Assembly (NCBI GenBank): GCA_016185105.1
Contig: JACPOE010000032.1
Location: 1-32,481 of the forward strand
From: Bdellovibrio sp.
Lineage (GTDB): Bacteria; Bdellovibrionota; UBA1018
DNA: 32,481 nucleotides
Direction: 5' to 3'
Each line of letters opens with the position of its first letter. Positions within the stretch are counted from its first letter, which is position 1. The notes under the pieces were generated by a model. The model saw only the letters and a list, made by a program, of their open reading frames with translations, did no database searches and had not been told where the DNA came from. Shown in pieces: positions 16,281 to 24,766 of the stretch. A program made the translations under genes and the position numbers.

Positions 16281-19019
16281 ATGATTCAGGGTACCTTTAC
16301 CGTTTTCAAAATGGCCCAGTCTCTGCGTAATAGGGTCGGCGTCTTCTTACTCTTGAGTGGCTTAACTCTTTCTTCCTACGGCGCTAATAGGGCACCTTCT
16401 AATAGTAGTATTTCAGAGGATATTCAGATTGATCGAATTGATTTTATTGGAGTGAAGATATTTTCAGCGACCGCGTTAGAAAATCGTCTGGAGGTGTCTC
16501 CTGGGGACAAACTATCTCGCCAAAAGGTATTAGCCACGGAACGGAATATCATCGATCTCTACTTTAAGCACGGCTATGAAGGTACTCGAATTGAGTCTAG
16601 GTTGACGCGCAAAAAGGGAGTGTCGTCATCCGAAATAGTTCTAGAGTTCAAAGTCAATGAAGGAAAGCCGGTACGAGTTTCAGCGGTCTCGATTGTGCTG
16701 ACAGGTATGAAAGATCGCGTTTCTGAAAAAGCATTCGAGAATACGCAAGGTCAGATGAAGTCAGCCATTCCCTTGTCGCCAGGGGACGTACTTGACGAGG
16801 ACAAAATTGATGAAGGACGTCGCGCCATTCAGGAGATTCTTGCATCAAAAGAATATGTTGGAGGGAAAATCGTTGAAACGAAGATCTTCCCCTCCACCGC
16901 ACCCCCGACTTTGGAATTAAATGAATCTCAAAAGGCTGCTGCTGAGAGATGGGTAAGTTTAGAAATCAAAATTGATGTGGGCGAGCGAGTTAACTTTGGG
17001 TATCGAGGCAATCGCGTCTTTACGGTTGGATTTCTGGACGGTTTGATTAAAGACCAAAGGCTAATTGGGCTTGGACGAGACTATGTTGCAGTGATTCAAG
17101 GGAAGATTGAAGAAGAGTACCGCGCGATCGGTTACGCGAAAGTCAAAGTTACCCCTTTTATTTATGAAGCCAGCGGAACTAACCCCAGACGTGTTTCTCT
17201 AAATATAGAGGAAGGGCCAAGAGTTACTATTAACAAAGTCGAATTCGACGGAAATATTGCATTTTCGTCAAAGGATCTAAAGAGGGTTTTCTTCGAGCGT
17301 GCCTCGGCTTTGGTTCAGCATGGATTTTACGTAGAAAAAGACATTCAGCGTGCTGGCGAGACCTTGGTTGAGTACCTGAAAGAGAATGGGTATCTCGCTG
17401 CCAAGCTCATTACAACAAACACGACCTCAGGGCCGAAGGTGAGAGGGGTTTATAGTGATAATGTTTCTTTAAATCTCTTGTTCTATTTGTACGAGGGCGA
17501 TCAAACTAAAGTGAACTCGATTAAGCTCGAGGGGAATTTGGCTTTGTCGAGGGAAGAAATTCTCAGGCTTTTGGGCGTACGAGAAAACTCGCCCCTGAAT
17601 CTCTACCGTCTTGGAGATGGCCTTGAAGGGATTAAAAGAGTTTATCGAAACTTAGGATATTTAGACATTAGTATTCCCAATGAAGGGACCAGTGAGCTGG
17701 TCACCTATTCTCACGAGAATCATTTTGCAGATCTCTATCTCAATATCATTGAAGGACCTCAATCTCATGTTGCTGGGATTGAAATAGAAGGACTGGATAA
17801 AACCCAAGAGTTTATCGTCCGAAGAGAACTTAAGTTCAATGAGGGGGATGTTTTGACCAACCCCCTTCTCGAGGATGCCGAACGATCTTTAAGAAGAATG
17901 GGAATTTTTGCTAATATCGGTATTCGAACAATCGATGACCCTAGTCGCGCTGGGTACAAATTAGTCCATATTTCTCTTCAGGAAGGGGATCGGGGCGTTC
18001 TTTCTTTTGGGCCTGGTTTCCGAACAGATCTTGGGATGCGTGCCTTCAGTCAGCTTTCGTTTTCGAATATTTGGGGAAAAAATCATTCAGTTTCTATTTA
18101 TACCGCTGCGAACCGGCGTTTTGAAAATTATAACTTTGCGGAGGGGCAAGCTCAAATCTCCTACACTTGGCCCTGGTTTTTAATTCCTGGGATGACCTTT
18201 CGCCCAAATATTACTATGGGGAGAACTCAATACTTGGATTTCGCGGCCGATACCCTTTCGGGTGCCGCCAACTTTGAAAAGACACTTCTTTCTAAACCAA
18301 CAATCATTGGCTATTTAACCTATTCTTTTGAAAGTATTAATCAATTTGGCGCGACGAATCGGAATGACAATCAGCAAATGATACTGGGCACTATCACTCC
18401 GAAGTTGAGTTTTGATCTCAGAGACAATCCACTCGCTCCAAAATCCGGTTTTTTTGCTGTGTCTTGGGCAGACCTCAATGGCCCTATGTTTGGGTCGCAA
18501 TCCAGTCCATTTCCAATTAGCTATTACCGCGCGCAGCTCCGAACGGACTACTATGTCCCTATTGGCAAAGATGTTTCCTGGTACATTAGTTTCCGAACGG
18601 GATATGAGAAGAGTCTCGCCAACACCCGTAACCCAAATGACCCCAACGCTAACCGTGCCCAAGATGCCATCCCTTTGATCAAGCAGTTTACGATGGGTGG
18701 GGTTGGGAGTTTGCGGGGATTCAGGGAGCAAGCCCTCAACTATCAGACCCAGAACATCCGGGGCAGCATTTCGTATGTAAACTATCGAACTCAGTTGGAT
18801 TTTACCGTTACCGGTTCACTCAAGTTTGGGCTGTTTTTTGATGCTGCTAACTTACTACTGGATAACTATTCCTTTACGGAAGGCCTCCGTAGCGGGGCTG
18901 GTCCAGGATTTCATTATGAAACACCGGTGGGTCCAATCAGCTTAGATCTAGGGTTCAACCTAGCACCAAAAACAGCGGAAGATCGGATGGTTGTCCATAT
19001 TTCGGTCGGAGTGCTCTGA
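16281..19019 (+). CDS. Omp85 outer membrane protein (BamA/TamA type) with six POTRA domains
   Basis: A 912-residue outer-membrane barrel assembly or transport protein. I count six POTRA-like units: about 51-125, 128-210, 232-310, 312-385, 408-475 and 495-560; BamA usually has five and TamA three. The 16-strand barrel starts near 570 (GDRGVLSFGPGFRTD) and contains the loop-6 motif LRGF at 811-814 (GGVGSLRGFREQ), the hallmark of Omp85 proteins. ATG 16281 has AAGG only a few bases upstream; an in-frame ATG at 16311 gives a cleaner signal peptide (RVGVFLLLSGLTLSSYG) and could be the true start. Being next to tamB suggests a TamA role; POTRA number and length are more like BamA, so the symbol is left blank. 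Confidence 0.9.
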   Translation: MIQGTFTVFKMAQSLRNRVGVFLLLSGLTLSSYGANRAPSNSSISEDIQIDRIDFIGVKIFSATALENRLEVSPGDKLSRQKVLATERNIIDLYFKHGYEGTRIESRLTRKKGVSSSEIVLEFKVNEGKPVRVSAVSIVLTGMKDRVSEKAFENTQGQMKSAIPLSPGDVLDEDKIDEGRRAIQEILASKEYVGGKIVETKIFPSTAPPTLELNESQKAAAERWVSLEIKIDVGERVNFGYRGNRVFTVGFLDGLIKDQRLIGLGRDYVAVIQGKIEEEYRAIGYAKVKVTPFIYEASGTNPRRVSLNIEEGPRVTINKVEFDGNIAFSSKDLKRVFFERASALVQHGFYVEKDIQRAGETLVEYLKENGYLAAKLITTNTTSGPKVRGVYSDNVSLNLLFYLYEGDQTKVNSIKLEGNLALSREEILRLLGVRENSPLNLYRLGDGLEGIKRVYRNLGYLDISIPNEGTSELVTYSHENHFADLYLNIIEGPQSHVAGIEIEGLDKTQEFIVRRELKFNEGDVLTNPLLEDAERSLRRMGIFANIGIRTIDDPSRAGYKLVHISLQEGDRGVLSFGPGFRTDLGMRAFSQLSFSNIWGKNHSVSIYTAANRRFENYNFAEGQAQISYTWPWFLIPGMTFRPNITMGRTQYLDFAADTLSGAANFEKTLLSKPTIIGYLTYSFESINQFGATNRNDNQQMILGTITPKLSFDLRDNPLAPKSGFFAVSWADLNGPMFGSQSSPFPISYYRAQLRTDYYVPIGKDVSWYISFRTGYEKSLANTRNPNDPNANRAQDAIPLIKQFTMGGVGSLRGFREQALNYQTQNIRGSISYVNYRTQLDFTVTGSLKFGLFFDAANLLLDNYSFTEGLRSGAGPGFHYETPVGPISLDLGFNLAPKTAEDRMVVHISVGVL

Positions 19020-19067
19020 GAGCCAAGAAAATCGCCAAAAGAACCTCTGTAGGCCCAGAAAAAGCGG

Positions 19068-19094
19068 TTGACTTAAACTAGCTGCTCCTGTAAT
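19068..19094 (+). promoter_or_regulatory. Candidate promoter of rplM-rpsI
   Basis: A -35-like TTGACT (19068-19073) and a -10-like TGTAAT (19089-19094, five of six consensus positions) lie in the 88-base gap before rplM. The spacer is 15 bases, shorter than ideal. The implied transcript would start near 19101, leaving a leader of about seven bases and no room for a Shine-Dalgarno before the ATG at 19108. Sequence-only prediction. Confidence 0.4.
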
Positions 19095-19107
19095 TCCAAG
19101 ACCCTAT

Positions 19108-19617
19108 ATGTTGCAGCAAAAGTCTTATCAGGCGAAGCAGTTTGGTCCCCATTTCTTTGAACCCAAAGGTCCTAATGCACCTCAATGGTTCATCGTAGAC
19201 GCTAAAGATCAGGTAGTCGGCCGTTTAGCCACTATTCTGGCTCGCGTGGTGACTGGCAAACATAAACCAACCTACACTAAGCACGCAGATACCGGTGATT
19301 TCATCATCGTTTTGAATGCTGACAAAGTAGTCTTTACCCGCAATAAATGGGACGACAAGCTGTATAGGGATCATTCCGGGTATGTCGGTGGTTTGAAAAC
19401 CAAGACAGCCAGGGAAATGCTCGCAAGAAGCCCAGAAGAAATTCTGCGCCGTGCAGTTTGGGGCATGACTAATAAATCTAGCTTAGCTCGTCATCAAATG
19501 AAGAAGCTAAAGCTATTTACCGGTAGTGAGCATCCTCACAAAGCTCAAGGCCCAAAGCAATTGCCAGCTGGTGTGATTCGTAACACCGTGCTTACTCAGT
19601 CAAAGAAAAGTTCTTAA
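19108..19617 (+). CDS. rplM: Ribosomal protein L13 (uL13) with terminal extensions
   Basis: L13 is an early-assembly protein of the large ribosomal subunit. The core is clear: WFIVDAKDQVVGRLAT, HKPTYTKHADTGDFIIV, HSGYVGGLKTKTARE and LKLFTGSEHPHKAQGP. It has 169 residues against about 142-150 usually: some 10 extra N-terminal residues and a C-terminal extension (LPAGVIRNTVLTQSKKSS). There is no other in-frame start before the core, so the N-terminal extension seems real. The gene pairs with rpsI 13 bases downstream, the near-universal rplM-rpsI order. No Shine-Dalgarno is visible, in line with the very short leader predicted for its promoter. Confidence 0.96.
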   Translation: MLQQKSYQAKQFGPHFFEPKGPNAPQWFIVDAKDQVVGRLATILARVVTGKHKPTYTKHADTGDFIIVLNADKVVFTRNKWDDKLYRDHSGYVGGLKTKTAREMLARSPEEILRRAVWGMTNKSSLARHQMKKLKLFTGSEHPHKAQGPKQLPAGVIRNTVLTQSKKSS

Positions 19618-19630
19618 GGAGAGATTTTAG

Positions 19631-20029
19631 ATGGAAAAGCAGCAGCACCAAGTAGGGAAGCGGAAAAACGCCATTGCCCGCGTATATCTTCGCCAACGCG
19701 CTGGGGATGAAGGTGTCATCCGTATCAATGGTCGTTCATTTGAAGAATACTTCCCCCGTCCGACAGCCCGTATGTTGATCATGCAACCTTTGGAACTGAC
19801 CTCAACGGTAGGTCGCTTTGATATTGCAATTAATGTTCAGGGTGGTGGGTTATCCGGTCAAGCTGGAGCTGTTAAACACGGAATTACTCGTGCGCTTATG
19901 CTGGTGGATCCAGGATTCCGCCCAGTTCTGAAGAAGGCTGGCCACGTTACCCGTGACTCCAGAGAAGTTGAGCGTAAGAAATACGGCTTGGCTGGTGCAC
20001 GTAGACGCTACCAGTACTCGAAGCGTTAA
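19631..20029 (+). CDS. rpsI: Ribosomal protein S9 (uS9)
   Basis: S9 is a small-subunit protein whose C-terminal tail reaches the P-site tRNA. The 132-residue product shows the family core [34 protein letters not shown] and the basic C-terminus [19 protein letters not shown], which ends in the conserved KR. ATG start with a strong AAGGAGA (19616-19622). It is the last gene of the rplM-rpsI unit: an intrinsic terminator follows 27 bases after the stop. Confidence 0.98.
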   Translation: MEKQQHQVGKRKNAIARVYLRQRAGDEGVIRINGRSFEEYFPRPTARMLIMQPLELTSTVGRFDIAINVQGGGLSGQAGAVKHGITRALMLVDPGFRPVLKKAGHVTRDSREVERKKYGLAGARRRYQYSKR

Positions 20030-20056
20030 TATTCAAGTTTCAGGATGTTTCAAAAA

Positions 20057-20088
20057 AGCCTCGATCAATACGATCGGGGCTTTTTTTT
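20057..20088 (+). terminator. Intrinsic terminator after rpsI
   Basis: A 10-base-pair stem (AGCCTCGATC, 20057-20066, with GATCGGGGCT, 20072-20081, one G-U pair) with a five-base loop, followed by a run of T (20081-20088). A run of A before the stem (20052-20057) means it could act in both directions. Clear rho-independent terminator of rplM-rpsI. Confidence 0.9.
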
Positions 20089-20173
20089 GTTGAAATGGGC
20101 AGGATAGGAAAGAGTTGCCTAGTTAGAGAAAGATTTTCAAAAAAAAGAGGAGTCTCAGCTAAACTGGTAGTAC

Positions 20174-21466
20174 ATGGTCTGGACTACTTATAAAGAAAAG
20201 ATCAAAAGACTCTCAATGCGGATTGTTGAGGCACAGAGGCCGATTCGAATTCTCGATGCCATAAAATGGGACAATTCAATTGAGGCCGAGTTAAAAAAAA
20301 ACAAATATCGAGCTTTGCCTAAAGTAGGCGCCAGCTATTATAAAAAGACAAGTCTTGGATTCGATGCTGAGAAAAAGCTAGAAGAGCTTTTCGACATTTC
20401 TAAGGATATCAAGCTCACTCTGGGCCTTCAGGATCCCCTTTGTCAGCTGATGCTCACCATTGTTGAAGAATATTCAGATGTTGTGAATATGCTCCAGGCT
20501 AGGGGGACTAAAAAGTTTTGGGAAATTAGCAAGAAGCTCTACGGTTCTCCGAAGGATACGTTCTACGACGAGAAGAATACGATATTTTCCTTGGGTCAGG
20601 TTCTCTATAATATTCTTAATGTCATTGACGATGAAATGCTTGGGCCAAAGTACCCAGAAAAATATTCTGCGCAAGAGTGCGTTGAGATTTTAAATAAGAG
20701 ATTTAAGAACTATTTCGGCGATAACAGCGTTCAAGCCAAGCTCTCTGATGGGATCTTAGCTGATGCCTCTGCCGGTGGTGATACCATTAAAATCAAGGAG
20801 GGCGCGAAGTTCTCCTCTAGAGACATCGACATCCTCGAAGTCCACGAAGGATGGGTGCACGTTGGTACTACTCAAAATGGCAATCAACAGCATGTAGCTA
20901 AATGGTTGTCTAAGGGACCGCCTCGGTGTGCTGCGACCCAAGAAGGTCTTGCTGTGATCATGGAGATCTTCACCTTTCGGACCTACCCAAAGAGGGCTCG
21001 GCAAATCAATGATCGGATTTTGGGGATAGACAAGGCCGAAGAGGGTGCGAATTTCTTGGATCTTATCGAGTTCTATCGCACCGAAGGCTACGACGAGGAA
21101 ACTTGTGTTAACAATGCTCGTAGAGTCTGCCGCGGTGGAATGGTTGAAGGGGGAGCTCCCTTCACCAAGGACATTTCCTACTGCCGGGGGTTTATTGAAA
21201 ACTATAACTTCATGCGGGTAGCCATTCGTGCCGGCCATGCACATCTGATTCCTTTCTTGTTTTCGGGAAAGTTGAATGTGGATGACGTTCCTCTCCTTTA
21301 TCAAAAGCACAAAGAGGGGATTGTAGACTTTCCCTTATTCCTGCCACCCCAATTCAAAGATCTAAATGGGGTAGCTGTGTGGATGAGTTTTTCCAGTTTT
21401 CTAAATCGTCTGGATTTAAAGAAAATCCAAGAACACTACGATCGCCTCTTTAATACTCATCTTTGA
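20174..21466 (+). CDS. DUF1704/MATCAP-family putative metallopeptidase (QEGLA-motif protein)
   Basis: A 430-residue soluble protein of the family often labelled flavohemoglobin expression-modulating QEGLA motif protein. It carries a zinc-peptidase signature: HEGWVH at 224-229 (HExxH) and QEGLA at 256-260, whose glutamate 257 is the expected third metal ligand. The TTQNG after the HExxH motif is also typical. In animals the related MATCAP enzymes are tyrosine carboxypeptidases acting on tubulin; the bacterial substrate is unknown. No signal peptide or membrane helix is seen. The ATG at 20174 has GAGGAG about 21 bases upstream, too far to be convincing; an in-frame ATG at 20216 is an alternative. 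It is a single gene after the rpsI terminator, with no clear promoter or downstream terminator. Bases 21467-21615 contain nothing I can support. Confidence 0.82.
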   Translation: MVWTTYKEKIKRLSMRIVEAQRPIRILDAIKWDNSIEAELKKNKYRALPKVGASYYKKTSLGFDAEKKLEELFDISKDIKLTLGLQDPLCQLMLTIVEEYSDVVNMLQARGTKKFWEISKKLYGSPKDTFYDEKNTIFSLGQVLYNILNVIDDEMLGPKYPEKYSAQECVEILNKRFKNYFGDNSVQAKLSDGILADASAGGDTIKIKEGAKFSSRDIDILEVHEGWVHVGTTQNGNQQHVAKWLSKGPPRCAATQEGLAVIMEIFTFRTYPKRARQINDRILGIDKAEEGANFLDLIEFYRTEGYDEETCVNNARRVCRGGMVEGGAPFTKDISYCRGFIENYNFMRVAIRAGHAHLIPFLFSGKLNVDDVPLLYQKHKEGIVDFPLFLPPQFKDLNGVAVWMSFSSFLNRLDLKKIQEHYDRLFNTHL

Positions 21467-21615
21467 TAGTAATGAGTCTCTTCATGTAATGGCCTATACA
21501 TAGCAGGGAGTGATGAGCTATTTAGCGGAATTATTTCAGGGAACTGGCAAGTCATGAAGTTATCACGAATTAAACGCGTTTCTTAGGTACTTCAGTTCAA
21601 TCCATCGATTCAGAG

Positions 21616-22968
21616 CTAACGGGTTTTGCGCCAATCTTCGCATCGGCCTGCATCATAGTGTTCTAGCATTTCCCTCACTTCGTTTGACATCTCGTCGTGA
21701 AATTCTTCGTACAGGGAAAGCTCGCGGATTTGGACTCCGTCATATCCTGCTTTGTAGGGAATTTGAATAAATGGAATACAAGGGATGATAACCTTAATGG
21801 GTGTTCCCTTGCTATTTTTCTTCTTAAGGGAGAATGTTTTTCCCCCGCAATGGACACTTCTCAATCTCAAGAAATCGATTGTCGAAAGATCATCCGCAAT
21901 TTTGTGTTGAAAGAAAAAATTAGCTTGGCCCTTTTGTAATCCCTTCGTCTCTTGGATAAGTCTCATATTTTTCTCAAGCGTATTAGGTGTAGATAGTCTC
22001 TTTATTTGTTGTTCAGGGCTGTCCACGATGTGGTTTGAATAAATATGAACCTGGAATAGTGGCGAAGCCTCTTTCTCCACAATTTCTTTGCCATGGAGAG
22101 TCGTATAGGGAACAATGGCATGGAACTGACAGTCTGGGCATATTTTCTTGATTCCAAAAGCAATACCACGGATCTGGCTACCTGAATAGATAGCGTCATC
22201 AAAAATAAGAACGTCCTTGCATTCAGGGTGCGCTTTCCAGTAGCGACTTAAATCGTCATCATAATTTCTTACTCGAAAGTTGCCTTGGGGTAAAAAGTTC
22301 GCAAATTTTTGGGTGAGCCAAGCACTGCTCTTGTCAATAGGTCCGTGAATTAACAGGAACGGTCGGTTCTCGATTTGGGCCTTAAAATGCTCTATGCTTT
22401 TACGAGTCTCAGTTTGTAATTCCTCAAAGGAAACATATTTAACGGAGTTTAATAAGAGTTGGGCTCTCTCGGCATCCTCCTTGAATTCTTCCCCGCAAAG
22501 GCATTGCATGGCCTTTATATAGGTTTGACATTCGGAACTGTTTTTATTGAAGTGGATGGGGGCAGGATCGGGTGCATTTCCAAGCTGAATGTCTGATATC
22601 GGATCAATCAAATCCATCGCCTTCGAGGAGTCTCTCGCAAGGTGGCCCGATACCTCGGAAATATCAGTTGCTGCAGTTCTTGAATCACATGCATCAGGTG
22701 TCTGAGACTTTTTAATGGCATTTTCATCTGCATCGAGATCGAAGTCGTGCCTTTTTAAGACCGACTGGGCGGTCGATTGCCCAGTCCCTTCTCCATCAAG
22801 CTGGACAGTCACGATTCGATTAACAACAGCAATTACTTTTCCTACTCGTCCGTCAGCAGTTCGGACGATGTCTCCTATTTTAAATACGACAGCAAAACCC
22901 TGTGTACCAACAAAGAGATACATTAGAGTCGTAATAAACAAGACACTCCTGAATTTACGAATTATCAT
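21616..22968 (-). CDS. Secreted protein with SH3/KOW-like N-domain and phosphoribosyltransferase-like PRPP loop
   Basis: A 450-residue protein of unknown function. Residues 1-26 are a Sec signal peptide (SVLFITTLMYLFVGTQGFA). Residues 30-70 resemble a small beta-barrel of SH3 or KOW type (FKIGDIVRTADGRVGKVIAV). A polar linker reaches about 140. The core includes VLIFDDAIYSGSQI (254-266), four hydrophobic residues, two aspartates (257, 258) and a Ser-Gly turn, the pattern of the PRPP-binding loop of type I phosphoribosyltransferases, followed by a helix and a beta strand (FHAIVPYTTLHG) as in that fold. HKIADDLST near 355 resembles a motif of PRTase-like proteins in conflict systems. There are many cysteines (including CLC and CPDC), compatible with export. 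A PRTase working outside the cytoplasm would be unusual. No ribosome site is evident. Confidence 0.72.
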   Translation of the reverse strand: MIIRKFRSVLFITTLMYLFVGTQGFAVVFKIGDIVRTADGRVGKVIAVVNRIVTVQLDGEGTGQSTAQSVLKRHDFDLDADENAIKKSQTPDACDSRTAATDISEVSGHLARDSSKAMDLIDPISDIQLGNAPDPAPIHFNKNSSECQTYIKAMQCLCGEEFKEDAERAQLLLNSVKYVSFEELQTETRKSIEHFKAQIENRPFLLIHGPIDKSSAWLTQKFANFLPQGNFRVRNYDDDLSRYWKAHPECKDVLIFDDAIYSGSQIRGIAFGIKKICPDCQFHAIVPYTTLHGKEIVEKEASPLFQVHIYSNHIVDSPEQQIKRLSTPNTLEKNMRLIQETKGLQKGQANFFFQHKIADDLSTIDFLRLRSVHCGGKTFSLKKKNSKGTPIKVIIPCIPFIQIPYKAGYDGVQIRELSLYEEFHDEMSNEVREMLEHYDAGRCEDWRKTR

Positions 22969-23003
22969 TAGAATTATTTTGATGTATATTCAAGGAACCG
23001 TCC

Positions 23004-23114
23004 ATGATTAATAAAGGCCATTTCATTTTACTTGTGGTGCAGCTCATATTTTTAGCAACCGATCATGCTAGAGCGGACTATTGTAGTGAATTGGGCTTGA
23101 GTTCGGGAGATTAA
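23004..23114 (+). CDS. Short exported peptide or 5' piece of a frameshifted small gene
   Basis: A 36-codon frame starting at ATG 23004 with AAGGA (22992-22996) seven bases upstream, a good ribosome site. The product starts with a near-ideal signal peptide (MINKGHFILLVVQLIFLATD, then HARA) and a predicted cleavage before DYCSELGLSS, leaving a mature piece of about 12 residues. If one steps back one base near 23105, the reading continues to 23179 with a protein-like sequence (GRLTPDGLSKDPNLKLIF and more), giving about 58 residues in all. So this may be a small secreted protein broken by a frameshift, or a true micropeptide. It is divergent from the PRTase-like gene. The rest of 22969-23251 contains no other supportable feature. 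Confidence 0.35.
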   Translation: MINKGHFILLVVQLIFLATDHARADYCSELGLSSGD

Positions 23115-23251
23115 CCCCTGATGGCCTCTCAAAAGATCCAAACTTGAAATTAATATTTACGAATTACACTTTGAAGTAACCCATTTTAAAAATTGTCTAA
23201 GTTGGTCGGAGCTATCCGAGGCTTTGTCAGAGAGAATCTTGGTCAATACAC

Positions 23252-24766
23252 TTAGACATAGTCCCTTGCGTTAATTCCGTACTTCTCGAGTTTCCTGAGA
23301 AGTGTCTTTTTTGGAATATTGGCGTGGAGTGCAGTCTGATTAATACGGCCTTTAAACGCTTTCAGAGCACTAATTAAGAATTGTCTTTCGAACTCCTCTT
23401 TATTGGCTTGGAAATCTAGGCGATTGATATCGAGTGTAAAACCGCTGGCCTCTTTTGAGTAAATCGATCCGTTGGATGCAGCGTTGCCTGCAGAAAGAAT
23501 TTGCCCTTGAGCATGAATCAGAGGGATGTCTACATCATCAAAGTCGTCTGATTTTTCGTCGAAAATTCGCCCTGCGACGGAGGACCCCTTTAATTCGGCG
23601 CAAAGGCTTAGAGTTTCTGGAAGGCTCTCCGGGGTAATTTCATTTCCACTTTCAATCACAAACGCGTGTTCAATCACATTTTCAAGTTCTCTGATATTTC
23701 CAGGCCATGAATGAGCTTTGAGAAGTGTCATTGCTTGGGGCGAGACATTGGTAATATTTTTGTGATGCTGCTGGTTAAACTTGTCAATAAAGTGGTGGGT
23801 TAAGGCTTCAATATCATTTTTTCGGTCTCTGAGAGGAGGCAGCTGGATCGGCAAAACATTCAAACGGTAAAATAAGTCCTCTCGGAACTCATTCTTCTTA
23901 ATCATGTCCTCAAGATTTCGATTCGTGGCCGCAACAATCCTTAGGTTGACTTCGACCTCACGATTAGAACCGACGGGTGTAAATTTCTTTTCTTGAAGAG
24001 CTCTTAAAAGCTTCACTTGCATCGCAGCAGAAATATCACCGATCTCATCAAGAAACAGCGTCCCTCCATCGGCATACTGAAACTTGCCAATTTTTCTCGA
24101 GTCTGCCCCTGTAAAGGCTCCTTTCTCATGTCCGAAGAATTCACTCTCGATCAAGGTCTCTGGGATCGCAGAGCAGTTGATTGTGACAAACCGGTTGTCT
24201 TTTCTAGGGCCATTAAAATGAAGAGCTTGGGCAACAAGTTCCTTTCCGGTACCGCTTTCCCCTCGGATCAGTACAGCTGTATCTACGCGAGAAAGCTTGT
24301 CTATCACGCTAAAGATTCTTTTCATTTCATTACTCTGGCCAATGAAATCGGTGCCACCGGGAAGTTTAAAAACTGGTGCAGAAAATGAAATATTCCTCAC
24401 CATGTGTTTTGCTTTGAGGGCTTTGTCTACGAGGTAGACTAGATTTTCTGCCTTGATAGGCTTTTCAAGGTAGTTATAAGCGCCTTCTTTGGTCGCTTCA
24501 ACGGCATCACGAACATTCGAACATGCAGTCAATATTATTACGCTAATAGATGGGTCGTAGGCTTTAACTTCTTTTAATGCCTGCAGTCCCGTCATTCTTG
24601 GCATATTGACATCTAATAGGACTAGATCGTAGTGGCCGGCCTTGACACGTGTTACTCCTTCTTCTCCGTCTGCGGCTTGGTCGACCAGGTAATTATTTTC
24701 ACTCAGAGCTGAAGCAACAGAAAGCCGAAGATCTGCATCATCATCTACCACTAGGACTCGAAACAT
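23252..24766 (-). CDS. NtrC-family sigma-54-dependent response regulator
   Basis: A 504-residue transcription activator. The receiver domain is 1-120 with phospho-acceptor D52 (LLDVNMP), the acidic pair D8-D9 (with D10) and the switch lysine in EKPI. The AAA+ domain (about 143-370) has Walker A GESGTGKE, the sigma-54 contact loop GAFTGA, Walker B GGTLFLDEIGD and the arginine-finger region REDLFYRLNVLP. A linker (390-455) is followed by a Fis-type helix-turn-helix (460-504, NQTALHANIPKKTLLRKLEK). It therefore activates sigma-54 promoters when phosphorylated. Its start (AAGGAG seven bases upstream) overlaps the kinase gene by 26 bases, so the two form a translationally coupled pair. Confidence 0.93.
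   Translation of the reverse strand: MFRVLVVDDDADLRLSVASALSENNYLVDQAADGEEGVTRVKAGHYDLVLLDVNMPRMTGLQALKEVKAYDPSISVIILTACSNVRDAVEATKEGAYNYLEKPIKAENLVYLVDKALKAKHMVRNISFSAPVFKLPGGTDFIGQSNEMKRIFSVIDKLSRVDTAVLIRGESGTGKELVAQALHFNGPRKDNRFVTINCSAIPETLIESEFFGHEKGAFTGADSRKIGKFQYADGGTLFLDEIGDISAAMQVKLLRALQEKKFTPVGSNREVEVNLRIVAATNRNLEDMIKKNEFREDLFYRLNVLPIQLPPLRDRKNDIEALTHHFIDKFNQQHHKNITNVSPQAMTLLKAHSWPGNIRELENVIEHAFVIESGNEITPESLPETLSLCAELKGSSVAGRIFDEKSDDFDDVDIPLIHAQGQILSAGNAASNGSIYSKEASGFTLDINRLDFQANKEEFERQFLISALKAFKGRINQTALHANIPKKTLLRKLEKYGINARDYV

Noticed and set aside
20756..21310. 184-codon open frame on the minus strand
   Set aside because: It lies fully antisense to the QEGLA-motif gene, shows no recognisable motif and has no start signal.
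21467..21615. Possible bidirectional terminator between the convergent genes
   Set aside because: Only a three-base-pair stem (GCT/AGC) without a T run was found; not supportable.
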